A stretch of 64,000 bases of DNA, from NCBI RefSeq assembly GCF_018860965.1, contig NZ_JAHKQF010000018.1, forward strand, positions 202,640 to 266,639, read 5' to 3'. A model generated the notes under the pieces. It saw only the letters and a list, made by a program, of their open reading frames with translations. It made no database searches and was not told where the DNA came from. Origin of the DNA: Alteromonas sp. C1M14 (GTDB taxonomy: Bacteria > Pseudomonadota > Gammaproteobacteria > Enterobacterales > Alteromonadaceae). Shown in pieces: positions 7,977 through 16,787 of the stretch. Numbering within the stretch: position 1 is the first letter of the stretch; the number at the start of each line of letters is the position of its first letter. Made by a program: the position numbers and the translations under genes.

Positions 7977-9176
7977 TTATTCTTTATGATTCACGGCGCT
8001 AATTGTGGTGTTTAGCCGAGTAATAATGTGATTGGGAAGCAAGGCATCATCGAAGTCCATGGTGGTTTCTCCAACCCGCACGATAACCAGTTCTAATGAC
8101 GGGATAATATACACACGCTGTCCGCCAAAACCGTCAAAATAAACTATGTCATCCACCACGTAAGGTGACGAATGGTAGGCGGTAAATGGGTTACTTTGGG
8201 AGTAAATTCGCTTGGTTGTAGGGGGGCTACCTAACCAGGTTAAATAGCCATAATTGGGGTTTAACGCTGAGGGGGTGGTGCTTTTGGCAATCCATTCTGC
8301 TGGCACCACTTGCTCGTCGCCAACCTTGCCTTTCTGAAGGATTAAAATACCCAGGCGTAACAGATCACGAGGCACTGCCATCATGCAACAATAGCCGTGG
8401 GGCACACCGTCTTCATTGTCTAACCATAAATAGCCAGGGGACTGGGCAACCCGAGACCATAGCTTGTCTTGCATGTATGTTTCGTAGGGTTGACCGGTGG
8501 CCGCTTCTAAAACCTCTAACAGTAATTGGGGGTTATTATTCAGGTATTCAAAGGTTTGGCCTGGGGCTTCTTTTTGCGGCAACGAGTGGGCTACCGATGT
8601 AATATCAGGATCATTAAGTAAACGTAAAAAATGTCGCTCTAAAAAGAACTTAGCAGGCTCTTTACCGAGCCCTGAGGACATTGTGAGTAGGTTTTCGATG
8701 GTGATGGTACCGTAGGGTTGATCAATCCATCGTCCGATGTACTTTTCTACCGGATCGTGAATGTCACTGATAGCGCCTTCATCTAAGGCGATACCCACTA
8801 ATAAATTTAACACCGACTTATGTACCGACTGGGTTTGGGTGTAATTCTTAGGCCCATACGGTTGCCAGTAGTGCTCGCCGATCAATTTGCCTTTTTGCCA
8901 GACTAATAATGCACTGGAATGGGTTTTTTCTGCGTAGTTAAAGGCGTCAGGGAAGGTTGTTGCAATATTATCGTCAATGTCGTTAAGAGGGACAAAGTGA
9001 GTGGCAGGAGACATTTCAACTTTGGGTTCGTACCATTCTATGCTGCGAACTTGCTCTGAAGATAAACCGGTGAAGGTACGTTTCAGATAGGTAAAGTTAA
9101 ATGCGACATAGATGCCGATTACCACAATGATAAAGGCCAATGCCAAACCGATAAACTTCATTATTTTGGCGAACAT
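7977..9176 (-). CDS. Membrane-anchored serine hydrolase, beta-lactamase/6-aminohexanoate-dimer hydrolase-like family (paralogue 2)
   Basis: A 399-residue protein with an N-terminal membrane segment (about residues 8-27). The catalytic S-x-x-K motif is S117-V-H-K120 in TQSVHKSVLN, a Y-x-N motif appears as FEYLNNN, and a GFGGQRVYIIP strand lies near the C-terminus. Length and motif spacing match the hydrolase at 5559-6779, and shared segments such as the ATGQPY region and the CCMM/CCLL segment show a duplication. It is the first gene of the three-gene minus-strand operon. The TonB-dependent receptor gene lies upstream, separated by a hairpin. A role in periplasmic amide or ester cleavage of an imported compound is inferred, not shown. 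Confidence 0.88.
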   Translation of the reverse strand: MFAKIMKFIGLALAFIIVVIGIYVAFNFTYLKRTFTGLSSEQVRSIEWYEPKVEMSPATHFVPLNDIDDNIATTFPDAFNYAEKTHSSALLVWQKGKLIGEHYWQPYGPKNYTQTQSVHKSVLNLLVGIALDEGAISDIHDPVEKYIGRWIDQPYGTITIENLLTMSSGLGKEPAKFFLERHFLRLLNDPDITSVAHSLPQKEAPGQTFEYLNNNPQLLLEVLEAATGQPYETYMQDKLWSRVAQSPGYLWLDNEDGVPHGYCCMMAVPRDLLRLGILILQKGKVGDEQVVPAEWIAKSTTPSALNPNYGYLTWLGSPPTTKRIYSQSNPFTAYHSSPYVVDDIVYFDGFGGQRVYIIPSLELVIVRVGETTMDFDDALLPNHIITRLNTTISAVNHKE

Positions 9177-9215
9177 GATGTGTTCCTCTTATTGTTAGAG
9201 TAAAACAACAGCGAA

Positions 9216-9250
9216 CAGCAGACTTAATTGATACAGAATTAAGCCTGCTG
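9216..9250 (-). terminator. Hairpin after the TonB-dependent receptor gene
   Basis: Two stacked stems, CAGCAG/CTGCTG and CTTAATT/AATTAAG, separated by a single A/C mismatch, close a 7-base loop. It lies just beyond the receptor stop codon in the direction of transcription. There is no clean T-run, so it may only partly separate the receptor from the hydrolase operon. Confidence 0.5.
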
Positions 9251-9269
9251 CTTAGTCGTGGAAAGGCTG

Positions 9270-11639
9270 TTAGAAGTTATATTTTACCGTTACGCCCATA
9301 CGACGGAGGTTGCCCCATGTAGGCACATAACTGACGAAGAACGCGCTAGGAATGTAAAATGCGTTAGACACGTATTCTTCATCGGTGGCATTTTTCACCC
9401 ATAACTCTGCCGACCAGTTTTCGTTATTTATGCCGGCGCGAAGGTTAAGCAAAGCGCGAGAGGGAATGGTGGCCAAGTTCAGTTCCGACACATACTGATC
9501 TGATTGACCCACAAGATCGGCTCTTACAAAGTACTCGTACTCATCATTATAATAATTGGAATACTCGATACCCACATTCCACTGGGTTTTAGGGCTTCTG
9601 GCTAGTTCATTACCACCGATATTGCCATCAGAGGAGCACAATACGTCATCACATAACTCTGAGGTGGCGATACGTTGGGAAATAACGCCATCGTCATAGC
9701 TACCGTCGTTAAGGGCAAGTCCACCATCAATGGTGATGTGGTCGGTAAGAGCATAGCTTGAACTCAGTTCGAAGCCTTTTAGGGTTGCCGCACCTAAGTT
9801 GGAAGTAATGGTGGAGGTGGTGGAGGTGGCGCCCGCGGCTGCCACACTCACCTGCAAATCACTCCAGTCGATATAATACAAGGCCGCGGAAACTTCGAGA
9901 TCCCCGTCTAAGTAACGGCCTTTTGTACCCACTTCATAGGTAATGTTTTCATCGGCACCGTAAAAACGTTCGTCATCACCTAATGCTTGTAGGACAAAAA
10001 ATTCATCCCGTACCACCGAACTGTTGATCCCCCCTGACTTTATGCCTTTGGCAATAGAGCCGTAAAAGAGTTGATCGTTTGAGGAGTGATAATCGATGGA
10101 GATCCGTGGGGTGAAGAAGTTATCTTCATAGGTATAGTTACCCGTATCATCGGAAGAGTTTTTGCTTTCTTGGCTATAGCGGGCCTCGGCGGCCAGAACC
10201 AGTTTTTTATCTAGCAAGGGGACAGAAACGCGACCGAAAATGGCTTTGGCTTCACTTTTTGTCAGCAGGTTAGTTTTTAGTAGATCACTGATATCTTCGT
10301 CAACGATAACCTCAATATCACTTTCTGGGTCAAGTAAGTCCCTAGCATAGCCATAAGCACTGTTGTCGTAATCATCACCGTCACTTTTGAATATGCCAAA
10401 TAAGGCATAGATACCATTATCCGCTTGATATTCCATGCGTAGCTCGTGGGTGCTGTAATCGAAATCACCACTTGGGGCAACGGCAAAGTAGTTCACGGTT
10501 TGAAAGGTAATAAAATCCAGGGTGCCCACGGTGGGGTCCCGATCCGAATTACCTGCAGCAAATATTTCACTTTGGATATTCGCAAACTGGTAGGTTGCGC
10601 TAAGTTTATCGTTAATTTGGTATCGGGTTTGGAAACGCAGCATTTCCGATTCAGTTTCGGTATAAGAGCGGGGGTCGATGATGAAACCTGATTCTTCGGT
10701 GGTACCCGCTACTGTGGGGGTTTCAGGGAGTTCGCCACAATAAATCTTATTAAAGCCAAACACAGTGTTACCACAATTTAGGTCACCATTGGCATACTCT
10801 AGTCGTGAGCTAGCCCGCACTTCCGATAAGGTATTGTATTTTGTGTATGCCAGTTCAAGTTGGAGATCATCTAATGGTTGGGCAGCGATAGACACACCAT
10901 AAGAGTCGTTATCATAGCCACCTAAATCTTCATCGGTACCTTGCTCTGGTGCTTCAGAGGCGCGGGGATGAGAATTTTTCCAGTCGCCATCATATTCAGT
11001 AAAGGCGGCATTTAATTTAATGGCTAACTTACCTTCAATAATAGGCACACTAACTTCACCAGAAAAATCCTGACGGCCACCGTCGCCTAATACCACTTCT
11101 ACATCACCGTACATCTCGTCAAGATCGGCGCTTCGGGTCACATAGTTGATGGCACCCATAAAGGCATTGGCACCGTAAAGTGCACTTTGGGGACCTTTTA
11201 CCACTTCAATACGCTCGATATCTGTGGTGCCGATGTCGATGGCATATTGACGGGGAATATAAACGCCATCAACAAAGACTGAGACATTCTGTTCGAGTTG
11301 ATCGACACTAAATTGCGATGCGCCACGAATAACGGGGTTGCCATAACCGCCGTTGGAAAAATCTTCGTAACTTAATCCGGGGGTGTTTAGTGCCACATCC
11401 TCTAGCTCATCTAGGTTTTTACGTCGAATATCTTCGGCAGTAAAAGCGGAGATAGCAACAGGAATGTCAATGATTCTCTCAGCGACTTTTCGTGATGTTA
11501 CTGTGATGGTTTCGAGGGAACTATGGGCCTCTACTGCCTTCACAGAATCGTCGGTTTCTTGTGCGGATAACGCGAAAGGTGCACTCAGTATGGCAGTGAC
11601 AGCTAGCGCAAGTGGTGATTTCCTCTGAAATGTATTCAT
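9270..11639 (-). CDS. TonB-dependent outer-membrane receptor
   Basis: A 789-residue protein with a signal peptide ending near FALSAQ, a TonB-box-like segment (LETITVTSRK) and a plug domain with IDIPVAISAFTAEDI and PGLSYEDF. A 22-strand-type beta barrel ends in the aromatic terminus VTVKYNF. This architecture and length match iron-complex/Fec-type receptors of the kind expanded in marine gammaproteobacteria for uptake of large or hydrophobic organic compounds. Ligand identity is not visible. Its promoter carries a perfect Fnr-type box 166 bases upstream of the start codon. Placement beside a hydrolase/cytochrome operon and a sodium-solute symporter suggests it is the outer-membrane entry for the island's substrate. 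Confidence 0.94.
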   Translation of the reverse strand: MNTFQRKSPLALAVTAILSAPFALSAQETDDSVKAVEAHSSLETITVTSRKVAERIIDIPVAISAFTAEDIRRKNLDELEDVALNTPGLSYEDFSNGGYGNPVIRGASQFSVDQLEQNVSVFVDGVYIPRQYAIDIGTTDIERIEVVKGPQSALYGANAFMGAINYVTRSADLDEMYGDVEVVLGDGGRQDFSGEVSVPIIEGKLAIKLNAAFTEYDGDWKNSHPRASEAPEQGTDEDLGGYDNDSYGVSIAAQPLDDLQLELAYTKYNTLSEVRASSRLEYANGDLNCGNTVFGFNKIYCGELPETPTVAGTTEESGFIIDPRSYTETESEMLRFQTRYQINDKLSATYQFANIQSEIFAAGNSDRDPTVGTLDFITFQTVNYFAVAPSGDFDYSTHELRMEYQADNGIYALFGIFKSDGDDYDNSAYGYARDLLDPESDIEVIVDEDISDLLKTNLLTKSEAKAIFGRVSVPLLDKKLVLAAEARYSQESKNSSDDTGNYTYEDNFFTPRISIDYHSSNDQLFYGSIAKGIKSGGINSSVVRDEFFVLQALGDDERFYGADENITYEVGTKGRYLDGDLEVSAALYYIDWSDLQVSVAAAGATSTTSTITSNLGAATLKGFELSSSYALTDHITIDGGLALNDGSYDDGVISQRIATSELCDDVLCSSDGNIGGNELARSPKTQWNVGIEYSNYYNDEYEYFVRADLVGQSDQYVSELNLATIPSRALLNLRAGINNENWSAELWVKNATDEEYVSNAFYIPSAFFVSYVPTWGNLRRMGVTVKYNF

Positions 11640-11804
11640 ATTGGTTCCTGCTACGTTTTATTCAACAGTGGACTGGCTTGTTAGCAGTTTTGTATTTTTC
11701 TCTTCAACCTGCCGTTTCTTGTATGGAAAAACGGTGAATTCTCATACAAGTATTAATGATATTAATATATAGCATTAGAACATACAATTAATAATGCACA
11801 ATTT

Positions 11805-11818
11805 TTGATTACTATCAA
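11805..11818. promoter_or_regulatory. Fnr-type box TTGAT-TACT-ATCAA (perfect consensus)
   Basis: An exact match to the TTGAT-N4-ATCAA palindrome in the AT-rich 332-base gap upstream of the TonB-dependent receptor (start 11639). No other feature was recognised in that gap apart from the terminator at its right end. Confidence 0.7.
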
Positions 11819-11960
11819 AAATCAAAATTAATCATTTAAATACAATAGGTTATGTGTTTCGTTTTTGGCTGTTTTTGATTTTTTGCGGCTGATTTTTAGT
11901 TTTTGTTAACTTCTCTAGTGTAAAGATTGTTGACATTATTGGTGCTGTGAGTGGGAAAGA

Positions 11961-11984
11961 AAAACACCCTATTAAGGGTGTTTT
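11961..11984 (-). terminator. Intrinsic terminator overlapping the symporter stop codon
   Basis: A 10-bp perfect stem, AAAACACCCT / AGGGTGTTTT, with a 4-base loop. Read on the minus strand it is followed by TCTTT. The TAA stop of the symporter gene lies within the loop (11972-11974). Confidence 0.85.
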
Positions 11985-13372
11985 CGGTGTAAAAGTAAAA
12001 TGACGAAACCCACAATAAATGGGATAACTCGCTCGGCGATATCTCCTGGGGCACTCGGTAGCCAATAAAGCGCTAGGGCAAGGAAAAAACTGCAAACCAT
12101 GGCGCGAAACACGCCTTGGGCGCTCACCGACATGCCGGCTAATTTGATCACTAAAATCGGACCAAAAGCAGAGCCTAGGGCTATCCAAGCAAATAGGGCT
12201 CGATTAAATATACTGGCGGGTAAGTACAAGGCGAGTATGACCGCCGCCACAGAAATGAATACCATAGCACCACGGGATACCTGAAGTTCTTTGCCAGGAA
12301 AGCGCTTTTCTACACCCAGGTCGTGGGCCACGCAGGCGGCAGACACCAATAGCATGCTGTCTGCCGTGGACATGATGGCCGATAACACTGCAGCAAATAA
12401 TATGGCACCGAGTACCGAGGGAAACAATTCTGTGGTGAGCGCAAAAAATAAGGTTTCTGGGTTAGCCAGTTCCGGCATTAAAACGCGACCTGCTAGGCCA
12501 AGGGCGCACATGCCTAAAAAGACAATGGCAAACCAAGCCACCGCTATCCATCGGGCCTGCAATAAGGCTCGCTCATTGCGAAGGGCCATAAATCGACTGG
12601 CAAGATGGGGCTGACCTGCGGTTCCCAACCCCACCGCTAACCCGCCCACCACGACCCCAGCGGCAGCCAACCCTGTGTGCTTGCCGGTAAGGGATAGCAG
12701 GTGTTGGTATTCATCGGTGGCTAAATTGGCGGCGATATTTTCCCAACCGCCAGCGGCTTGCCACGCTGCTAATGGTAATAGGGTGGCCGCTAAGATCATC
12801 AATATGCCTTGCAGGGTATCGGTGACACTGACGGCCCAAAAGCCGCCAAGTAAGGTATAAGTGAGAATAATAGCGCTGCCCAGTAAAATACTTTCAGTGG
12901 CATTTAAGCTAAAGGTGGAGGCAAAGGTATTGCCTGCCCCCTGAAATTGGGAAGAAATATAAAACATAAACGCGAACAAGGTAATTGCGGTGGCAAAACG
13001 TCGTATTTTAAGGTGTTCTTGTGGCGCGGCGTTGTCGGCAAGAAAATCCGTTAATGTGAGTTGTTGTTTGGCTTGGCAATGCTTCATAAGGCGTGGGGCA
13101 ATCCAGAACCAAGCAAAGATAGCGCCCAGTATGGCACCAAAACATAACCAGATAGCACTAAGTCCAATGGTGTATGCCAGCCCTGACATACCGAGTAATG
13201 TCCATGCAGACGCAGAACTGGCACTGTAACTGATTGAAGCGACGATAGGACCGAGCTGACGACCACCAAGGAAAAAGTCGGTGGTATTGGATGTGCGTTT
13301 TTGTGCCCACAAGCCCACCCCTAACAGCAGTAATTTATAGCACACTAGGGTAATAAGAATTGTGGTTTCCAT
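11972..13372 (-). CDS. Sodium:solute symporter (SSS family, proline/pantothenate-like)
   Basis: A 466-residue, roughly 13-helix inner-membrane transporter. The N-terminal half carries the SSS landmarks FFLGGRQLGPIVASISYSAS and GLGTAGQPHLASRFMAL, the latter resembling the PutP sodium-site signature, and TADSMLLVSAACVAHDL follows. The family imports amino acids, organic acids or vitamins with sodium. I prefer the ATG at 13372 to the in-frame GTG at 13381 because AAGG precedes it at normal spacing. The gene ends in its own terminator and follows the CopD-like gene on the same strand. As the only SSS carrier in the window it is a candidate importer for the island, together with the MFS protein at 36-37 kb. 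Confidence 0.92.
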   Translation of the reverse strand: METTILITLVCYKLLLLGVGLWAQKRTSNTTDFFLGGRQLGPIVASISYSASSASAWTLLGMSGLAYTIGLSAIWLCFGAILGAIFAWFWIAPRLMKHCQAKQQLTLTDFLADNAAPQEHLKIRRFATAITLFAFMFYISSQFQGAGNTFASTFSLNATESILLGSAIILTYTLLGGFWAVSVTDTLQGILMILAATLLPLAAWQAAGGWENIAANLATDEYQHLLSLTGKHTGLAAAGVVVGGLAVGLGTAGQPHLASRFMALRNERALLQARWIAVAWFAIVFLGMCALGLAGRVLMPELANPETLFFALTTELFPSVLGAILFAAVLSAIMSTADSMLLVSAACVAHDLGVEKRFPGKELQVSRGAMVFISVAAVILALYLPASIFNRALFAWIALGSAFGPILVIKLAGMSVSAQGVFRAMVCSFFLALALYWLPSAPGDIAERVIPFIVGFVILLLHRKHP

Positions 13373-13442
13373 TGGATTCACCTTGGGGTAGGGGCCTGCA
13401 ATGATAAGCAGGCCAGGTGTATGTATTTTAATTTACAAATGG

Positions 13443-14123
13443 TTAGAACGGCTTGGTGGCACCAATGAAGGCCACAGAACATATGCCTATCCAATAGAGG
13501 TAAGCGACGTATCGGGACATATTAATAGAGCGTTCAAGTTTTTGCTCAACGAGTTCGTCGTGCTTTTGAGCCAGTATTCGGAACATCATGGTCCATTCCC
13601 GCATAATAAAACGCAGGTACAAGCCGATGACTAATAAGAAGGCAAAAATAAGTATTTTTGCTGAGAACCATTTTTGCGCTGTGCCTGCCAGAAATGGACC
13701 TTCGCCAAACAAGGAACTGATGGCACAGATAACAATCAATGGAATAAAGACATAACGTATACGCTCGTCAATGAGGGTTAACTTGATACCCCGATCCGTT
13801 TCTCTGAAGATAAACGCCGACCAGCATAGGCCTAACCAGCCAATAAAGAGTACCCAGCATGCGGTAATCACCCAGCCACCGAAGGGTTGTACACCCCAAA
13901 AGTGCCCCATATGAAACCCTAACGGAAATAACAGCAATATGCCGGTGCGAGACAATATATCAATGCGATAAGCGGTTTCCATGTGTCGACGTCGTTCGTC
14001 CATAGAGAGCTTGCGATTGACAATATTGTAGGATGTCTGGAAAATTCCCCATTCACCGCCAAGCCAATAAACTAATGACAGTATATGTACCCATTTGAGT
14101 ACGGCTAATTCAGTTATACCCAT
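13443..14123 (-). CDS. CopD/DUF2269-like integral membrane protein (paralogue 1)
   Basis: A 226-residue protein with about six membrane helices and the N-terminal motif LKWVHILSLVYWLGGEWGIF. It resembles the CopD/DUF2269 type of small membrane protein; exact function is unknown. Histidines in the helices (VHILS, GFHMGHFW) leave haem or metal binding possible. It is clearly related to the protein at 37467-38126 (YLHLLCLVYWLGGDLGTF, same length). The ATG at 14123 is chosen over the TTG at 14132, which would sit on top of the ribosome site. It lies immediately downstream of ETF-QO on the same strand, hinting at a quinone-linked role. A 14-base Fnr/FixK-like palindrome lies 67 bases before the start. 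Confidence 0.7.
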   Translation of the reverse strand: MGITELAVLKWVHILSLVYWLGGEWGIFQTSYNIVNRKLSMDERRRHMETAYRIDILSRTGILLLFPLGFHMGHFWGVQPFGGWVITACWVLFIGWLGLCWSAFIFRETDRGIKLTLIDERIRYVFIPLIVICAISSLFGEGPFLAGTAQKWFSAKILIFAFLLVIGLYLRFIMREWTMMFRILAQKHDELVEQKLERSINMSRYVAYLYWIGICSVAFIGATKPF

Positions 14124-14189
14124 GACCAACAACCTAAGTAATAATGTAAATGATGGTTGTAAGTTACAGTTTTTGGCGTACAGCCATCA

Positions 14190-14203
14190 TTAACAATTGT
14201 CAA
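14190..14203. promoter_or_regulatory. Fnr/FixK-like box TTAAC-AATT-GTCAA
   Basis: A palindrome with half-sites close to FixK-type TTGAC-N4-GTCAA (one deviation). It lies 67-80 bases upstream of the CopD-like gene start on the minus strand, a plausible activator position. Confidence 0.45.
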
Positions 14204-14240
14204 AATAGTCTGGGATTGTTAGCACATAACAATGAGTATA

Positions 14241-15875
14241 TTACATATTGGGGTAGTTTGGCCCTCCCGTGCCTTCAGGGGCGATCCACTGAATATTTTG
14301 CGACGGATCTTTAATGTCACAGGTTTTACAGTGAACACAGTTTTGGCTATTTATCTGCAAACTGGGGGTGTCTTGTTGGATGATTTCATACACGCCGGCG
14401 GGACAGTAACGCTGCGCCGGTTCGTTATATAAGGGTAAGTTGGTTCTTACGGCTATTTGACTATCAGCCAATTTTAAATGGCTCGGCTGGTCTTCTTCGT
14501 GATTGACGTTACTTAAGAAAACCGACGACAATTTGTCAAAGCTTAGCTTACCATCGGGTTTGGGGTAGATGATCTCGGTAACGGTGTTAGCGTAGCGCAT
14601 TCCTTCGTGGTCGGCCCGTGGGTGAGACAAGGTCCATGGCAGTTTGCCGTTACATATATTCAAATCGAAAAAGCCATAGGCTCCGCCCCATAGTGCACCA
14701 AACTTGTGTATGGCAGGGGCAAAATTCCGTTGTTGGTAAAGCTCTTGGTACGCCCAGCTTTGGGTATATTGCAGTTCGAAAGCGTCCAACGTATCGTGTT
14801 CACGTCCGGCGACCAATGCTTGGACGATACACTGGGCACTAATCAGCCCCGTTTTCATGGCGGTGTGGGAGCCTTTTATTTTGGCAAAGTTTAAGGTACC
14901 GGCATTATCGCCAATGAGTAAGGCACCGGGCATTACCATTTTAGGCTGAGATTGCAGCCCACCTTTGCTGATCGCGCGGGCACCATAGGAAATCCGTGTG
15001 GCGTCTTGTAGGTGTTGGCGGATCACCGGATGATGTTTATAGCGCTGAAATTCATCAAAGGGGCTTAGATGGGGGTTGGTGTAATCTAAATCCGTGATCA
15101 GCCCACATACCACTTGGTTATTGTCGGTATGATAAAGAAAACCGCCGCCTGTGGCGTCATGTTCATTTAGCGGCCAGCCTGCGGTGTGCACAACCAGCCC
15201 GGGTTGATGTTGTTCAGCGGGCACCTGCCAGATTTCTTTAATACCAAGGCCGTAATGTTGGGGTTCTTTGCCTTTATCAAGGGCAAATTGTGAGATGAGT
15301 TGTTTGCCAAGGTGTCCACGACAGCCTTCGGCAAACAGGGTGTATTTTGCCGTTAATATCATACCCGGCATAAAAGTATCTTTGGGACTGCCATTGGCAT
15401 CCACGCCCATGTCGCCGGTGATCACACCGCCCACGCTACCGTCTTCGTTATAAAAGATCTCTGCGGCGACAAAACCTGGATAGATCTCGACCCCAAGATC
15501 TTCTGCTTTGGTCGCCAACCAGCGACACAAATTGCCTAAACTAATAATATAGTTGCCGTCGTTATGCATGGTTTTTGGCACCAACATAGACGGGATCTTC
15601 AGTGCTTTTTCGTCATTATTGAGCCAGTAAACTTCATCGCTGGTGACCGCGGTTGTTACCGGTGCGCCTTCTTCTTTCCAGTGAGGGAACAGTTCATCTA
15701 ACCCACGACTTTCAAATACCGCGCCAGAAAGGATGTGGGCGCCAACTTCAGATGCTTTTTCTACCACACAGACACTGAGCGTATTGTCTAACATTCGTAA
15801 TTTACAGGCTGCAGACAGACCGGCAGGTCCCGCACCAACAATCACTACATCGTAGGGCATAGATTCACGTTCCAT
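14241..15875 (-). CDS. Electron transfer flavoprotein-ubiquinone oxidoreductase (ETF-QO)
   Basis: A 544-residue flavoprotein/Fe-S enzyme that passes electrons from reduced ETF to the ubiquinone pool at the inner membrane. The N-terminal FAD motif is VVIVGAGPAGLSAACKL. The C-terminal ferredoxin domain carries the cluster cysteines in RYCPAGVYEI and NCVHCKTCDIKDPSQNIQW and ends EGTGGPNYPNM, as in bacterial and mitochondrial ETF-QO. The ATG at 15875 follows AAAGGAG with 5-base spacing. The in-frame GTG at 15881 is less likely. It is divergent from the ETF subunit genes. Between them lies a strong copy of the 16-bp inverted repeat found across the island, so the whole electron-transfer system is probably controlled with it. 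Confidence 0.97.
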   Translation of the reverse strand: MERESMPYDVVIVGAGPAGLSAACKLRMLDNTLSVCVVEKASEVGAHILSGAVFESRGLDELFPHWKEEGAPVTTAVTSDEVYWLNNDEKALKIPSMLVPKTMHNDGNYIISLGNLCRWLATKAEDLGVEIYPGFVAAEIFYNEDGSVGGVITGDMGVDANGSPKDTFMPGMILTAKYTLFAEGCRGHLGKQLISQFALDKGKEPQHYGLGIKEIWQVPAEQHQPGLVVHTAGWPLNEHDATGGGFLYHTDNNQVVCGLITDLDYTNPHLSPFDEFQRYKHHPVIRQHLQDATRISYGARAISKGGLQSQPKMVMPGALLIGDNAGTLNFAKIKGSHTAMKTGLISAQCIVQALVAGREHDTLDAFELQYTQSWAYQELYQQRNFAPAIHKFGALWGGAYGFFDLNICNGKLPWTLSHPRADHEGMRYANTVTEIIYPKPDGKLSFDKLSSVFLSNVNHEEDQPSHLKLADSQIAVRTNLPLYNEPAQRYCPAGVYEIIQQDTPSLQINSQNCVHCKTCDIKDPSQNIQWIAPEGTGGPNYPNM

Positions 15876-15918
15876 CACCACTCCTTTTTTGTCAATTTAA
15901 AATCATTTTGCAACATAT

Positions 15919-15934
15919 GGTATATTGTTATAGC
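15919..15934. promoter_or_regulatory. Putative GntR operator, site 1: GGTATATTGTTATAGC
   Basis: An inverted repeat with an identical TTGT centre to site 7 (37336). With two flanking bases on each side the two sites agree at 16 of 20 positions. It lies in the divergent promoter region of ETF-QO and ETF beta. Confidence 0.6.
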
Positions 15935-16037
15935 ATTTATTCAATAGCAAATTTGCGTCAGACTATGCGCACGGGTGGTTTCCACGCAAGCAAGGTTGGC
16001 GCAAAACCATAAAATAGCCGTAAAAGTTGAAGTTGAA

Positions 16038-16787
16038 ATGAAAATTCTTGTAGCAGTTAAGCGTGTGGTGGATCACAACGTAAAAGTCCGAGTCAATGAG
16101 AACGATCAAGCGGTGGACACAACGAATACCAAAAAAGCCATTAACCCATTTTGCGAAATAGCGGTAGAAGAAGCAGTTCGTTTAAAAGAAAACAATATTG
16201 CTAACGAAGTGGTGGTTGTGTCGGTGGGAAGTGCGGCGGTACAAGAACAATTAAGAACGGCCTTGGCCTTAGGTGCAGATAGAGGGATCCGTGTAGAAAC
16301 CGAGCAAGTGCTTGAGCCGTTAGCTGTAGCCAAATGCTTAAAAGCCGTGGTGGATAAAGAAGCGCCAGATCTTATTTTTCTGGGTAAACAGTCCATTGAT
16401 GGCGACAATAACCAGACCGGTCAAATGCTAGCGGCACTGTGCAACATGCCCCAAGGCACTTTCGCATCGAAGGTGGAAGTGGCAGAGGGGACGGTGGCGG
16501 TTACCCGTGAGATTGACGGCGGACTGCAAACCCTTAAATTGCGCATGCCAGCGGTTATTACCACCGATTTACGGCTGAATGAGCCGCGCTACGCTTCGTT
16601 GCCTAATATTATGAAAGCCAAACGTAAACCCCTGCAAACCTACAGTTTAGATGCGCTGGGCGTGCAAGCTCTCAGCCAGGTTAAGCTAGTGAGTGTGGCG
16701 CCGCCCACCCAAAGAAAGCCGGGTGTGAAAGCACATTCTGTGGCTGAACTCATTGATAAACTAAAACATGAAGCGGGGGTACTGTAA
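16038..16787 (+). CDS. etfB: Electron transfer flavoprotein, beta subunit
   Basis: A 249-residue subunit starting MKILVAVKRVVDHNVKVRV, the standard EtfB N-terminus. It contains the signature VNENDQAVDTTNTKKAINPF and the AMP-binding region around GKQSIDGDNNQTGQMLAALC. The ATG at 16038 was chosen because the 21 residues upstream in frame have no family counterpart. It overlaps etfA by one base (TAATG), giving tightly coupled translation. With EtfA it forms the soluble FAD/AMP heterodimer that takes electrons from flavin dehydrogenases. No acyl-CoA dehydrogenase is encoded in this window, so the electron donor is unclear; FAD enzymes at 20-25 kb are candidates. Confidence 0.96.
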   Translation: MKILVAVKRVVDHNVKVRVNENDQAVDTTNTKKAINPFCEIAVEEAVRLKENNIANEVVVVSVGSAAVQEQLRTALALGADRGIRVETEQVLEPLAVAKCLKAVVDKEAPDLIFLGKQSIDGDNNQTGQMLAALCNMPQGTFASKVEVAEGTVAVTREIDGGLQTLKLRMPAVITTDLRLNEPRYASLPNIMKAKRKPLQTYSLDALGVQALSQVKLVSVAPPTQRKPGVKAHSVAELIDKLKHEAGVL

